In this document: positions 54,617-62,797 of the stretch, piece by piece
Layout of the letters: the number at the start of each line of letters is the position of its first letter
Numbering within the stretch: the first letter of the stretch is position 1
Assembly: GCA_949286725.1 (NCBI GenBank)
Contig: CASECZ010000006.1
Coordinates: forward strand, 1-64,000
DNA length: 64,000 nt
Reading direction: 5' to 3'
Source: an uncultured Clostridia bacterium
Lineage (GTDB): Bacteria > Bacillota > Clostridia > Christensenellales > CAG-917
Position numbers and translations under genes: made by a program
The notes under the pieces: model-generated
The model's input: the letters and a program-made list of their open reading frames with translations, nothing else
Databases searched by the model: none
What the model was told of the DNA's origin: nothing

Positions 54617-55099
54617 ATGAAGTGTATTTATTGCGGTTGTATGGACAGCAAAGTCGTCGATAGCCGACAGAACGAAGAAGGCACTTCCATTCGCCGTCGT
54701 CGCGAGTGCGAGAGTTGCGGAAAGCGTTTCACCACCTACGAAACGGTGGAGAACACGCCCGTCCTCGTCGTAAAAAAGGACGGCAGCCGTCAGAATTTCG
54801 ACATCTCCAAGGTGAAAATCGGCATTATGAAGGCTTGCGAAAAGCGTCCCATTTCCATGACCGTCATAGACAAAATGGTTGCGGACATTCAGCGCAAAGT
54901 GCTCAATTCCCTGGAACAGGAGGTGTCTTCCTCCTATATCGGCGACCTAGTCATGGAGCAACTGCGCGAAATCGACGATGTCGCCTATGTCCGTTACGCT
55001 TCCGTGCACCGTCAGTTCAAGGACATCAACACGCTGCTCAACGAGATTGAAGAACTTGTCAAACTCAAAGACACGCTTTCCGACAAAAAGAAGAACTGA
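54617..55099 (+). CDS. nrdR: Transcriptional repressor NrdR
   Basis: A 160-residue repressor of ribonucleotide reductase genes. The N-terminal zinc ribbon has four cysteines (MKCIYCGCMDSKVVDSR, ECESCGKRFTTYE). The ATP-cone follows (VKKDGSRQNFDISKVKIGI to YVRYASVHRQFKDI). ATG 54617 is chosen because the zinc ribbon starts there; the upstream in-frame ATG is inside the promoter. No ribonucleotide reductase gene lies in the window. Confidence 0.96.
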   Translation: MKCIYCGCMDSKVVDSRQNEEGTSIRRRRECESCGKRFTTYETVENTPVLVVKKDGSRQNFDISKVKIGIMKACEKRPISMTVIDKMVADIQRKVLNSLEQEVSSSYIGDLVMEQLREIDDVAYVRYASVHRQFKDINTLLNEIEELVKLKDTLSDKKKN

Positions 55100-55120
55100 T
55101 GCCGATACGGCTCAAACGGA

Positions 55121-55145
55121 AACACCGCTTTTAGCGGTGTTTTTT
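55121..55145 (+). terminator. Terminator after nrdR
   Basis: AACACCGC / GCGGTGTT stem, TTTTA loop, six-T run. Confidence 0.9.
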
Positions 55146-55215
55146 GATTGCCTTTTTTCGTCGTTGTCAAAATTTTTCCGTTCGGCGCATATTATGTACA
55201 ACCTTGGAGGATGTA

Positions 55216-55914
55216 ATGGCGCTTGAAAGTCTTTTCCTGTTGTTGAAAAATCTCGTTATTTTTTCATCTTACGTCACCGACAAAAGTTCGTTTCCGAAGC
55301 CCCTTTCCAAAGAAAAAGAAGCGGAGTACATACTGCGGGCGGAGCAGGGCGACAAAGAGGCAAAGGAAATTCTGATTAAGCACAATCTGCGTCTTGTCGC
55401 GCACATCGCCAAAAAGTACGCCAACTACGGCGACAGCGACGAGCTCATTTCCGTGGGGTCGATAGGGCTCATAAAGGCGGTGGATAGTTTCAACCACAAC
55501 AAGGGAACGCAACTTGCCACTTATGCGTCGAGATGCATAGAAAACGAAATTCTCATGACGATGCGCGTAACGAAAAAACACCGTTCCAACGTGTCGCTCA
55601 ACGAGCCCGTGGGGGTGGACCGCGACGGAAACGAACTGACCATTATGGATATGCTTGCAGAAACGGGGTCGGTAATCGAGGACGTCGAGAGCAATATACT
55701 GATGGAACGGCTTATGGACCTGACGAAAAAGTGCCTTAACGACAGGGAATATCTCATTATCAAAATGAGATACGGTCTGGGCGGAACGCCCGCGCTCACT
55801 CAGCGCGAAGTTGCGACGCAGTTCGGAATATCGCGTTCGTACGTGTCGAGGATAGAAAAACACGCCCTCAACAAAATCAAAGCCGCGATAACGGAAGAAG
55901 AACTTTATTTCTGA
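55216..55914 (+). CDS. sigK: Sporulation sigma factor sigma-K (pro-form, uninterrupted)
   Basis: A 232-residue late mother-cell sigma factor. The hydrophobic pro-sequence (ESLFLLLKNLVIFSSYV, about residues 3-19) is kept, implying processing by a SpoIVFB-type protease. Region 2 shows HNLRLVAHIAKKYANYG, ISVGSIGLIKAVDSF and [15 protein letters not shown]; region 4 ends GISRSYVSRIEKHALNK. There is no skin-type interruption. CTTGGAGG precedes the ATG. CATATTAT at 55188 resembles the sigma-E -10 pattern CATAnnnT, consistent with sigma-E control (tentative). Confidence 0.95.
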   Translation: MALESLFLLLKNLVIFSSYVTDKSSFPKPLSKEKEAEYILRAEQGDKEAKEILIKHNLRLVAHIAKKYANYGDSDELISVGSIGLIKAVDSFNHNKGTQLATYASRCIENEILMTMRVTKKHRSNVSLNEPVGVDRDGNELTIMDMLAETGSVIEDVESNILMERLMDLTKKCLNDREYLIIKMRYGLGGTPALTQREVATQFGISRSYVSRIEKHALNKIKAAITEEELYF

Positions 55915-56103
55915 CGCGGAAAACGTCCGCACATTCGCTCCGCGCTTTTGTGCGGTTGCTTTCGTGCACGGGTTGCGGCGCGGGCGATTGTTTCGTTTGC
56001 ACGCGCGCCGTGACGTCGGGAAAGCGGACTGTTGTCGCGGAAATGTCGGGCGGCGCGCCCTCCGAACGCTACCGAAAATATTATATATAAATAAAATTAA
56101 GTG

Positions 56104-56132
56104 TTGACAGAACGGGGTTTTGGCTATATAAT
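56104..56132 (+). promoter_or_regulatory. Promoter of the FAD dehydrogenase gene
   Basis: TTGACA (56104-56109), 17-base spacer, TATAAT (56127-56132): a consensus promoter. Confidence 0.85.
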
Positions 56133-56138
56133 TCACGA

Positions 56139-56212
56139 GGTTGCCCGCCCGAAAGGCGGAAACCGCAGGCGTTTCGTCCTTTTGACGGAAATATTGCCCG
56201 AAGAGGATTGTT
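56139..56212 (+). promoter_or_regulatory. Structured 5' leader
   Basis: A leader of about 74 bases contains the hairpin CCGCC / GGCGG (56148-56162) and further GC-rich pairing potential (CCGCAGGCG). It matches no riboswitch class that I can recognise. The ribosome binding site GAAGAGGA lies at its end. Confidence 0.4.
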
Positions 56213-57619
56213 ATGAAAAAGTACGATATCTGTATAGTCGGCGCGGGTCCCGCGGGTATTTTCACCGCGATAGAGTTGCTCCGTCACGGTTGCGACAAGA
56301 AAATGCTCATCGTCGAAAAAGGACAACCCGTCGAAAAGCGCAAATGTCCCAAAGCGTACGGCGGTCCTTGTCGTAATTGCAAACCCTATTGCCACATAAC
56401 CACGGGCTTTTCGGGTGCCGGCGCGTTTTCCGACGGCAAACTTTCGCTTTCCTACGAAGTGGGCGGCGAATTGCCCGAACTCATAGGTCACGAGTTTGCA
56501 CAGGAACTCATTAACTATACGGACGGAATTTATCTCGAATTCGGCGCGGACGAGCACATCGAAGGGCTCGGCAATGAGGACAAGGTCAAGGAAATCCGCA
56601 AAAAGGCAATAAAAGCAGGTCTGAAACTCGTCGATTGTCCCATACGTCATATGGGAACGGAGAAAGCGCAGGGCATATACCTTGCCATCGAAAACTACCT
56701 GCGTGACAAAGGCGTCGAGATGATGTTCGGCGCGCAGTGCAACAACATCATTTTGCAGGACAACATCTGCAAAGGCGTAATCGTGGAGAATTCCAAAGGC
56801 GAAGTGTCCGAGATATTCGCCGACAGAACCATAATCGCCACGGGCAGACGCGGCGCGGACTGGCTGGAAAAGATGTGCGCGCAGCACAACATCGCTCACG
56901 CGCCCGGCGTCGTCGACATCGGCGTCAGAGTGGAAGTGCGCAACGAGATTATGGAAGAAGTCAACAGCGTGCTGTACGAATCCAAACTGATAGGGTATCC
57001 CGCTCCTTTCAAGAACAAAGTGCGCATATTCTGTCAGAACCCCGGCGGTTTCGTGTCGCAGGAGAACTATGACAACGACCTTGCCGTCGTCAACGGACAC
57101 AGCTACAAGGAATTGAAGAGCGAGAACACCAACCTTGCCATTCTGTGCTCGCACTCCTTCAATCAGCCCTTCAATCAGCCCATCGAGTACGCGCAGAAGG
57201 TCGGCGAACTGACCAATATGCTCGGCGCGGGCAAAATTCTGGTGCAGAGATACGGCGATATCCTTGCGGGAAAACGCACGTGGCAAAAGGAACTCGGCAT
57301 GTCCAACGTCCGTCCCACGCTCAAAGACGCCGTTGCGGGCGACATAACCGCGGCAATGCCTTACCGTGCCATGACCAACATAATCAACTTCATACAGGCG
57401 GTGGACGAAGTCGTGCCCGGATTTGCGGGATACGAAACCCTGCTTTATTCGCCCGAACTGAAATTTTACAGCAACAAAATCAAAATGGACGAAAGGCTCA
57501 ACACGTCCATTCAGGGGTTGCATTGCCTGGGCGACAGCAGCGGCTGGACGCGCGGTCTGATGATGGCGTCCGTCATGGGTGTGCTCATGGCGCGTACCAT
57601 TATCGAGGACGAGAAGTAA
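56213..57619 (+). CDS. FAD-dependent dehydrogenase (COG2509-like)
   Basis: A 468-residue flavoprotein. FAD binding is shown by YDICIVGAGPAGIFTAIELL at the start and QGLHCLGDSSGWTRGLMMASVMG near the end. A Cys group (CPKAYGGPCRNCKPYC, about residues 44-62) could bind an iron-sulfur cluster or be redox active. The family is widespread in anaerobes and uncharacterised. It is a single-gene unit with a consensus promoter, a structured leader and a terminator. Confidence 0.85.
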   Translation: MKKYDICIVGAGPAGIFTAIELLRHGCDKKMLIVEKGQPVEKRKCPKAYGGPCRNCKPYCHITTGFSGAGAFSDGKLSLSYEVGGELPELIGHEFAQELINYTDGIYLEFGADEHIEGLGNEDKVKEIRKKAIKAGLKLVDCPIRHMGTEKAQGIYLAIENYLRDKGVEMMFGAQCNNIILQDNICKGVIVENSKGEVSEIFADRTIIATGRRGADWLEKMCAQHNIAHAPGVVDIGVRVEVRNEIMEEVNSVLYESKLIGYPAPFKNKVRIFCQNPGGFVSQENYDNDLAVVNGHSYKELKSENTNLAILCSHSFNQPFNQPIEYAQKVGELTNMLGAGKILVQRYGDILAGKRTWQKELGMSNVRPTLKDAVAGDITAAMPYRAMTNIINFIQAVDEVVPGFAGYETLLYSPELKFYSNKIKMDERLNTSIQGLHCLGDSSGWTRGLMMASVMGVLMARTIIEDEK

Positions 57620-57640
57620 TCAAACCGATTTCACGAACAA

Positions 57641-57665
57641 AAAGACGGCTATGCCGTCTTTTTTT
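57641..57665 (+). terminator. Terminator after the FAD dehydrogenase
   Basis: AAAGACGGC / GCCGTCTTT stem with TAT loop and a run of T. Confidence 0.9.
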
Positions 57666-57839
57666 GTTGCTTTTGCAGTGGCGTTTTCGCGTTTCCGATT
57701 GAGGCGCAATGCGTTTTGCGGTATGCGGGCGGTGCGCGGTCGTCAGAGTGCGCGGGGCGAGCCCCGAAAAGTCGACCGAAAAGGGCACTACCAGTTTTTT
57801 CCATACAAAAGGCGGGGCGCAGGTGCAAAAAATAGCACT

Positions 57840-58943
57840 ATGAGACGTTTGAGGAAAATCGTGGTTGCACTTGCCGTTCTCGCCGCGCTGGTTGCGGTCG
57901 GGACGGTGTCGCCCGTGCAGACGGCGTTTGCCGAGGCGCGGTACGTTTACGTGGGAGGAACGCCCGTCGGAATAACCGTCGGAGCGGGCGGGCTCATCGT
58001 CACGGGGGTCACGGAAGTCGATACGGGCAAAGGGACGGTGACGCCGCTTGCGGGGACGGGCATCACCAAAGGTGACGTAATAACCTCGGTAGACGGGGTT
58101 GCCGTTGTGAATATGTACGATTTCACGCGGCGTATTGCGACTGCCGCAGGCAAAGTTACGCTGACGGTGAAGAGCGGAGCGGTGACGCGCGACGTCGAGG
58201 TCACTCCCGTCGTCGACGCCATAAGCGGAGAAAAGAAACTCGGACTTATGCTCAAAGAGGATATCGGCGGCGTGGGCACGCTGACCTTTGTTACGGAAGA
58301 GGGCGTTTATGCCGCGTTGGGACACAGAATAAGCGACCCCGAAACGGGGTTGTCCGACGAATTGCAACAAGGTAAGATATTCGACGTCGAAATCGAGAAC
58401 GTAATCAAGGGAGAAAAGGGGCGTGCAGGCGGTTTGCAAGCGTCCATAAACAGGTTACAGACCCCTGCGGGCAGAAACGAAATCAACACCGACATCGGCA
58501 TATACGGCGTTTACGACAAGGAGGAACGCGGCGCGAAATTGCGCGTTGCGTCACAACGCGAAACGAGAATGGGCCACGCGCAGGTTCTGACTACTTTGAA
58601 CGGTGGAACGCCCGAACTATACGACGTCGACATCGTGAAAAGCGTGCCGCAGACGGACGGCGAACAGAAAGGACTGGTGCTCGTGGTGCGCGACCGCCGA
58701 CTGCTGGACAAAGCGGGCGGTATAGTGCAGGGTATGAGCGGAAGTCCCATAATTCAGAACGGGGCGCTGGTGGGGGCGGTGACGCACGTTTTCGTGTCCG
58801 ACCCGACGCGCGGATACGGTGTGCACGCGGAGTTCATGCTCCAAAACGCCGATGCCCTGGGTGCGGAAATACGGAAAACGCAGCCAAAGGCTGCGTGGAG
58901 CGTATGCGAATGCGAAACGGAATGGCGAAAAGAGGCGGCTTAG
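57840..58943 (+). CDS. spoIVB: SpoIVB signalling serine protease
   Basis: A 367-residue forespore protease of family S55 that triggers pro-sigma-K activation. An N-terminal signal/anchor (about residues 7-30) precedes a PDZ domain (GTGITKGDVITSVDGVAVVN, about 65-110). The peptidase domain has the His motif AALGHRISDPETG and the Ser motif GMSGSPIIQNGALVGAVTHVF followed by DPTRGYGVHAEFML. No good ribosome binding site precedes ATG 57840; CATACAA at 57802 recalls forespore promoters. It ends overlapping the convergent Spo0A-domain gene by four bases. Confidence 0.95.
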   Translation: MRRLRKIVVALAVLAALVAVGTVSPVQTAFAEARYVYVGGTPVGITVGAGGLIVTGVTEVDTGKGTVTPLAGTGITKGDVITSVDGVAVVNMYDFTRRIATAAGKVTLTVKSGAVTRDVEVTPVVDAISGEKKLGLMLKEDIGGVGTLTFVTEEGVYAALGHRISDPETGLSDELQQGKIFDVEIENVIKGEKGRAGGLQASINRLQTPAGRNEINTDIGIYGVYDKEERGAKLRVASQRETRMGHAQVLTTLNGGTPELYDVDIVKSVPQTDGEQKGLVLVVRDRRLLDKAGGIVQGMSGSPIIQNGALVGAVTHVFVSDPTRGYGVHAEFMLQNADALGAEIRKTQPKAAWSVCECETEWRKEAA

Positions 58944-59317
58944 TTTGCCGCCTCCGAAACGCCGCGTAAAACGTCGTCCGCCGAGGCAAGGCGTTCGAGT
59001 GCGGTCAGCACGAACTGTTTGTTGGTGGGTTTACCCTTGTCCTCGTCAAGCGTTTCGCCGAATTCTTCGTACAGGATATCCACGTCGCCTCGCAACCACG
59101 CCGCGGATATCGCGTTCTGAATGTCCTTTTCTATGCTGGCTTCGCCGACGCCGAACTCCGCCGCGAGCTGTCGGTAGCCGCAATATTTCAAAGGCATTAT
59201 TTCCGTGCCGTTCTCGGCAATGTAGATAAGGCGCGCCAGGAGATGATAGCCTTTCAGGTTGGGTTGAAATCCCAGTCTCAGAAGATACATTTTGATACGT
59301 GCGCAGGAATTTTCCAT
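58940..59317 (-). CDS. Stand-alone Spo0A-type DNA-binding (effector) domain protein
   Basis: A 125-residue protein matching the Spo0A C-terminal domain throughout. LRLGFQPNLKGYHLLARLIYIAEN, YCGYRQLAAEFGVGEASIEKDI, AISAAWLRGDVDIL and KPTNKQFVLTALERLAS align with its helix-turn-helix and sigma-contacting helices (each split here at 20 residues or fewer in effect). No receiver domain precedes it: an in-frame TAA lies 12 bases upstream. spo0A normally follows spoIVB in the same direction; here the gene is inverted and convergent. TAAACT lies six bases before ATG. It may act without phosphorylation, or be a remnant regulator. Confidence 0.88.
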   Translation of the reverse strand: MENSCARIKMYLLRLGFQPNLKGYHLLARLIYIAENGTEIMPLKYCGYRQLAAEFGVGEASIEKDIQNAISAAWLRGDVDILYEEFGETLDEDKGKPTNKQFVLTALERLASADDVLRGVSEAAN

Positions 59318-59437
59318 AGCGCAAGTTTATCACCGCGCGGTCGGCGATTTTTGATATACATTGCACCTTCTTAACGCAAGATGACGAAGAGTGTCAATAG
59401 GGCGAATATACGACGCTTCCGTGGCATACAATTCGGT

Positions 59438-60010
59438 ATGAAATACACCAACGTACGCACCGCAATAAGCCTCGTAAAAGACTTTTGCAGGAACAATAAA
59501 AAGAGCGTCGTCAGTTTTTCCGCGGTATTCGCGCTGGGGCTTGTCCTCGGGATTTTCATCACGATAAACGCCGTGGGAGGGGAGTTCGAGCGCATAGCGC
59601 GCGCCGATATGGAACTCAGTGCCGTTAAGGTGTTCTTTACGGCGTCGTTCATGCTGGCGGCAGGATACGGAGTGATACTGCTGTCCGCCGCGGCGTCCTC
59701 CCTCGTGGTGGTCGCACTGATACCCTTCGGCGTGCTCGGATATTATTTCGGCAAATATATGTGCCTTCTGGGGGCGAGTTACGGCGCGCTCGGACTTGTC
59801 AACCTTTTCATCATATACACCCCCTTTTTCCTGTTGTCGTTCATATGCCTTCTCGTTGCGGGAGTGCGTGCGGTAAACGCAATAGGGTGCAACAAAATGA
59901 AGAACACGCTGGTCGCGCTGCTTAAAATATACGGCGTCAACGTGGGGATAAACTTCGTCGTGTTCGTCGTGATAGGCGCGTTTGCCAAAGTCATAGTAGT
60001 GGGCTTCTGA
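59438..60010 (+). CDS. SpoIIM-like multi-pass membrane protein
   Basis: A 190-residue protein with about five membrane helices. The first helix follows a basic N-terminus (FCRNNKKSVVSFSAVFALG, then LVLGIFITINAVGG). The order of helices and the middle stretch LGYYFGKYMCLLGASYG are reminiscent of SpoIIM/DUF95 proteins needed for engulfment. Similarity is weak, so the name is tentative. ATG 59438 has TACAAT five bases before it and no Shine-Dalgarno sequence. Position between Spo0A-domain and dacF-like genes supports a sporulation role. Confidence 0.55.
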   Translation: MKYTNVRTAISLVKDFCRNNKKSVVSFSAVFALGLVLGIFITINAVGGEFERIARADMELSAVKVFFTASFMLAAGYGVILLSAAASSLVVVALIPFGVLGYYFGKYMCLLGASYGALGLVNLFIIYTPFFLLSFICLLVAGVRAVNAIGCNKMKNTLVALLKIYGVNVGINFVVFVVIGAFAKVIVVGF

Positions 60011-60104
60011 CGGGGTTTAACCATTCGTTTCGGCAGAATAAACGGCTAATTGCGCGTTTTGCATAATAATCCGTCGATTGCGCAAACTGTGGTCGAGGTG
60101 TATT

Positions 60105-61289
60105 ATGCAAAAACTTTCGCTCAAAATTTTTCAGTATCTTCTGACCTTGACGGCGATTGTGCTCGCCGTCGTGTCGGCGGTTGCGTGCGTGACGTATGCG
60201 CCCGCAACGGCTCTTGCCGAAAACGGGTTTTCGGTTGAGGGCAAGGCGGCGTATCTTGCCGACTACGCGACCGGAACCGTATTGTATGCCAAAAACGAAA
60301 ACGACCGTCTGCCCATTGCAAGTATGGTAAAAATTATGACGGCTCTGCTCACCGTGGAAGCGATAGACGCGGGCGAACTCTCTCTCGACGAAGAAGTGTT
60401 CGTCAGCGAAAACGCTGCGGGTATGGGCGGCTCGCAGGTATTTCTCGACGCCAATACGCGCCATAAGGCGGGCGACTTGCTGAAATCCGTCATTGTGGCG
60501 TCCGCAAACGACAGCTGCGTCGCGCTTGCCGAACGCATATGCGGCAGCACGGAAGGTTTCGTCAAGAGAATGAACGCCCGCGCCGCCGAACTCGGAATGA
60601 AGGACACGCACTTCGCCAACTGCACGGGACTTCCCGCCGCGGAAGGATTCTCGTCTGCGCACGACGTTGCCGTCATGTTCGGCGAACTCATTCGGCATCC
60701 CGTCTACTTCGATTTTTCCAAGATATGGCTCGAAGATTACGTTCACCCCGACGGCAGAACGACGTCGATGACCAACACCAACAAACTGGTGCGTTTCTAT
60801 AACGGTTGCGACGGCGGCAAAACGGGATTTACCAGCGAGGCGAAATTCTGCCTTGCCGCAACCGCGCAACGCGACGGAATGAGAGTTATCGCAGTGGAAA
60901 TCGGCGGCGACAGTTCTCAGGGCAGATTCAACGCAGTCAGTACGATGTTCAATCACGCCTTCGGAAACTACGAAGTCAAGACGCTTTTGCGTGCGGGCGA
61001 CCCCGTGGAAAATTACGTCAAGGTGTCGGCAGGCAAGAAGAAGAACGTGGAACTCACTGTGAACAAGGACGTTGCCGTGTTCGGCGAGAGGGGCAACTCC
61101 TCGGAATACGAACTGAAATTCGAACTTCCCGAAAAAATCAAGGCACCCGTGACAAAGGGTGACGTCGTCGGCAAGGGATATATCGTGCGCGACGGCGAAG
61201 TGACGGGAGAGTTCGAGGTCGTCGCCGCCGAGGACGTGAAACGCGCAAGCCTGCTCGACTTGATACGTCGCATAGGCAGCCGTCATTGA
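60105..61289 (+). CDS. D-alanyl-D-alanine carboxypeptidase (DacF/DacB-like)
   Basis: A 394-residue S11 penicillin-binding protein. It has a signal peptide (helix about residues 14-36 ending ATALAENG). The catalytic Ser73-x-x-Lys76 is in PIASMVKIMTALL, the SxN motif in ASANDSCVALAE and KTG in DGGKTGFTSEAKFC. The C-terminal beta domain ends in a basic stretch (KRASLLDLIRRIGSRH), probably a membrane anchor. Clustering with spoIVB and the SpoIIM-like gene suggests a DacF-type sporulation role. GAGGTG precedes ATG 60105. Confidence 0.9.
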   Translation: MQKLSLKIFQYLLTLTAIVLAVVSAVACVTYAPATALAENGFSVEGKAAYLADYATGTVLYAKNENDRLPIASMVKIMTALLTVEAIDAGELSLDEEVFVSENAAGMGGSQVFLDANTRHKAGDLLKSVIVASANDSCVALAERICGSTEGFVKRMNARAAELGMKDTHFANCTGLPAAEGFSSAHDVAVMFGELIRHPVYFDFSKIWLEDYVHPDGRTTSMTNTNKLVRFYNGCDGGKTGFTSEAKFCLAATAQRDGMRVIAVEIGGDSSQGRFNAVSTMFNHAFGNYEVKTLLRAGDPVENYVKVSAGKKKNVELTVNKDVAVFGERGNSSEYELKFELPEKIKAPVTKGDVVGKGYIVRDGEVTGEFEVVAAEDVKRASLLDLIRRIGSRH

Positions 61290-61326
61290 AGAAAAGAGAA
61301 GGGGAATATCCCCGACAACGCAGAAC

Positions 61327-61355
61327 AAGCCCGCTTATGCGGGCTTTTCTTTTTG
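61327..61355 (+). terminator. Terminator after the carboxypeptidase gene
   Basis: AAGCCCGC / GCGGGCTT stem with TTAT loop, then TTCTTTTT. Confidence 0.85.
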
Positions 61356-61428
61356 TGTATAATACGCCGCGGAGAAAATGCACCCGAAAAAGGAGCCATC
61401 CCGTTCAGTCCGCGCACGGAGAGATTGT

Positions 61429-61457
61429 TTGACATTCGCCGCCGCGCGTGATAGAAT
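61429..61457 (+). promoter_or_regulatory. Promoter of lysA-scpA-scpB
   Basis: TTGACA (61429-61434), 17-base spacer, TAGAAT (61452-61457), 27 bases before ATG 61484. Confidence 0.75.
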
Positions 61458-61483
61458 ACTGATATTATATAGGAGTACAATCG

Positions 61484-62797
61484 ATGAACACGCGCAACAC
61501 ACTCTATGTTAAGGACGGCAAACTGTATATTGGGGGCTTCGCCGCCTCCGAACTGGCGCGCCGTTTCGGTACCCCGCTTTACGTTATGGACGCGGCATAC
61601 ATTGCCGAAGTCTGCGACGCTTTCCAAAGCGCAATGGCAACTTACGGCGACGGAGCTGTCGCTTTTGCGAACAAGGCTTTCGCGACCGTCGCAACGGCGA
61701 AAATCGCCGCAAAACACGGGCTTTGGTTCGACGTCGTGTCGGGCGGGGAACTCTACCTCGTCAAATCCGCGGGAGCGGACCTCGGCAAGGTGCTTTTCCA
61801 CGGCAACAACAAGACCGTTGCCGAGATAGAAGAGGGCATAGTCGACGGAGTGGGCTTTTTCGTCGTTGACAGCCTGCACGAACTGAAATTGCTGGACGAG
61901 AAGGCGGGTGCCGCAGGCGTCGTTCAGGACATTCTGGTGCGCGTGAATCCCGGCATTACGGCTCATACGCACGAGGCGGTTGCCACGGCAACGCCGCTCA
62001 GCAAGTTCGGTTTCGGCGTGGACACCAACGCTTTCGAAGTGATAAAGGACGCGTCGCAACGCCGCAATCTGCATTTCAGAGGCATACATTCGCACATCGG
62101 CTCGCAGATATACGACCATTCGTCCTACGATGCGGCAATCGGCGTGCTCACCGACTTCATGAAGCGTCTGTACGACGAGGCGGGCATCGTGACTGAAATA
62201 CTGGATATGGGCGGAGGCTACGGCATTTATTACACGGACGCCGACCCCAAGTTCACGCCCAAAAGATACGCGTACACGGTTGAAAACATCGGCAAGCGCG
62301 TCAAGGAGGAGTGCGCCGCGAAAGGCGTCGCAAAACCCTTCCTCATTGTCGAACCGGGGCGCAGCATAGTGGGCGAAGCGGGCATAACGCTTTACACCGT
62401 GGGCGCAATAAAGGATTTCCCCAGCGTACGTAAGTACGTTGCAGTCGACGGCGGTATGTTCGACAACCCGCGTTACGCGCTATACGAGTCGCAGTATTCC
62501 GCCGTGCTCGCCGACAAAGCCGACAAACCCGCCGACGAAACCGTGACGATAGTCGGCAAGTGCTGCGAAAGCGGCGATATCGTGGCAAAGGACGTCAAAC
62601 TGCAACACGCCGAAGCAGGGGATATACTGGCGGTGTTTTCCACGGGCGCCTACAACTATTCGATGGCGTCCAATTACAATCTCAATGCCGTACCCCCCGT
62701 GGTGCTGGTGGACGGCGACAAAGCGGATTATATAGTCAAACCGCAGACCTATGCGGATTTACTGCGCAATAACGAGGTGCCCGAGTGGTTGAAATGA
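61484..62797 (+). CDS. lysA: Diaminopimelate decarboxylase
   Basis: A 437-residue PLP enzyme that converts meso-diaminopimelate to lysine. The PLP lysine is in AVAFANKAFAT; other parts are HIGSQIYDHSSYD, DMGGGYGIYYT, VEPGRSIVGEAG, the active-site Cys in GKCCESGDIVAKD and GAYNYSMASNYN. TAGGAG precedes ATG 61484. It shares a transcript with the chromosome-segregation genes scpA and scpB. Confidence 0.96.
   Translation: MNTRNTLYVKDGKLYIGGFAASELARRFGTPLYVMDAAYIAEVCDAFQSAMATYGDGAVAFANKAFATVATAKIAAKHGLWFDVVSGGELYLVKSAGADLGKVLFHGNNKTVAEIEEGIVDGVGFFVVDSLHELKLLDEKAGAAGVVQDILVRVNPGITAHTHEAVATATPLSKFGFGVDTNAFEVIKDASQRRNLHFRGIHSHIGSQIYDHSSYDAAIGVLTDFMKRLYDEAGIVTEILDMGGGYGIYYTDADPKFTPKRYAYTVENIGKRVKEECAAKGVAKPFLIVEPGRSIVGEAGITLYTVGAIKDFPSVRKYVAVDGGMFDNPRYALYESQYSAVLADKADKPADETVTIVGKCCESGDIVAKDVKLQHAEAGDILAVFSTGAYNYSMASNYNLNAVPPVVLVDGDKADYIVKPQTYADLLRNNEVPEWLK

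Noticed and set aside
55216..55914. skin-type insertion in sigK
   Set aside because: The sigK frame is complete from pro-sequence to region 4 with no interruption or recombinase.
56078..56100. Single AAAATATTATATA-like motif before the FAD dehydrogenase promoter
   Set aside because: Only one unit and no 22-base neighbours; ordinary AT-rich upstream sequence is sufficient.
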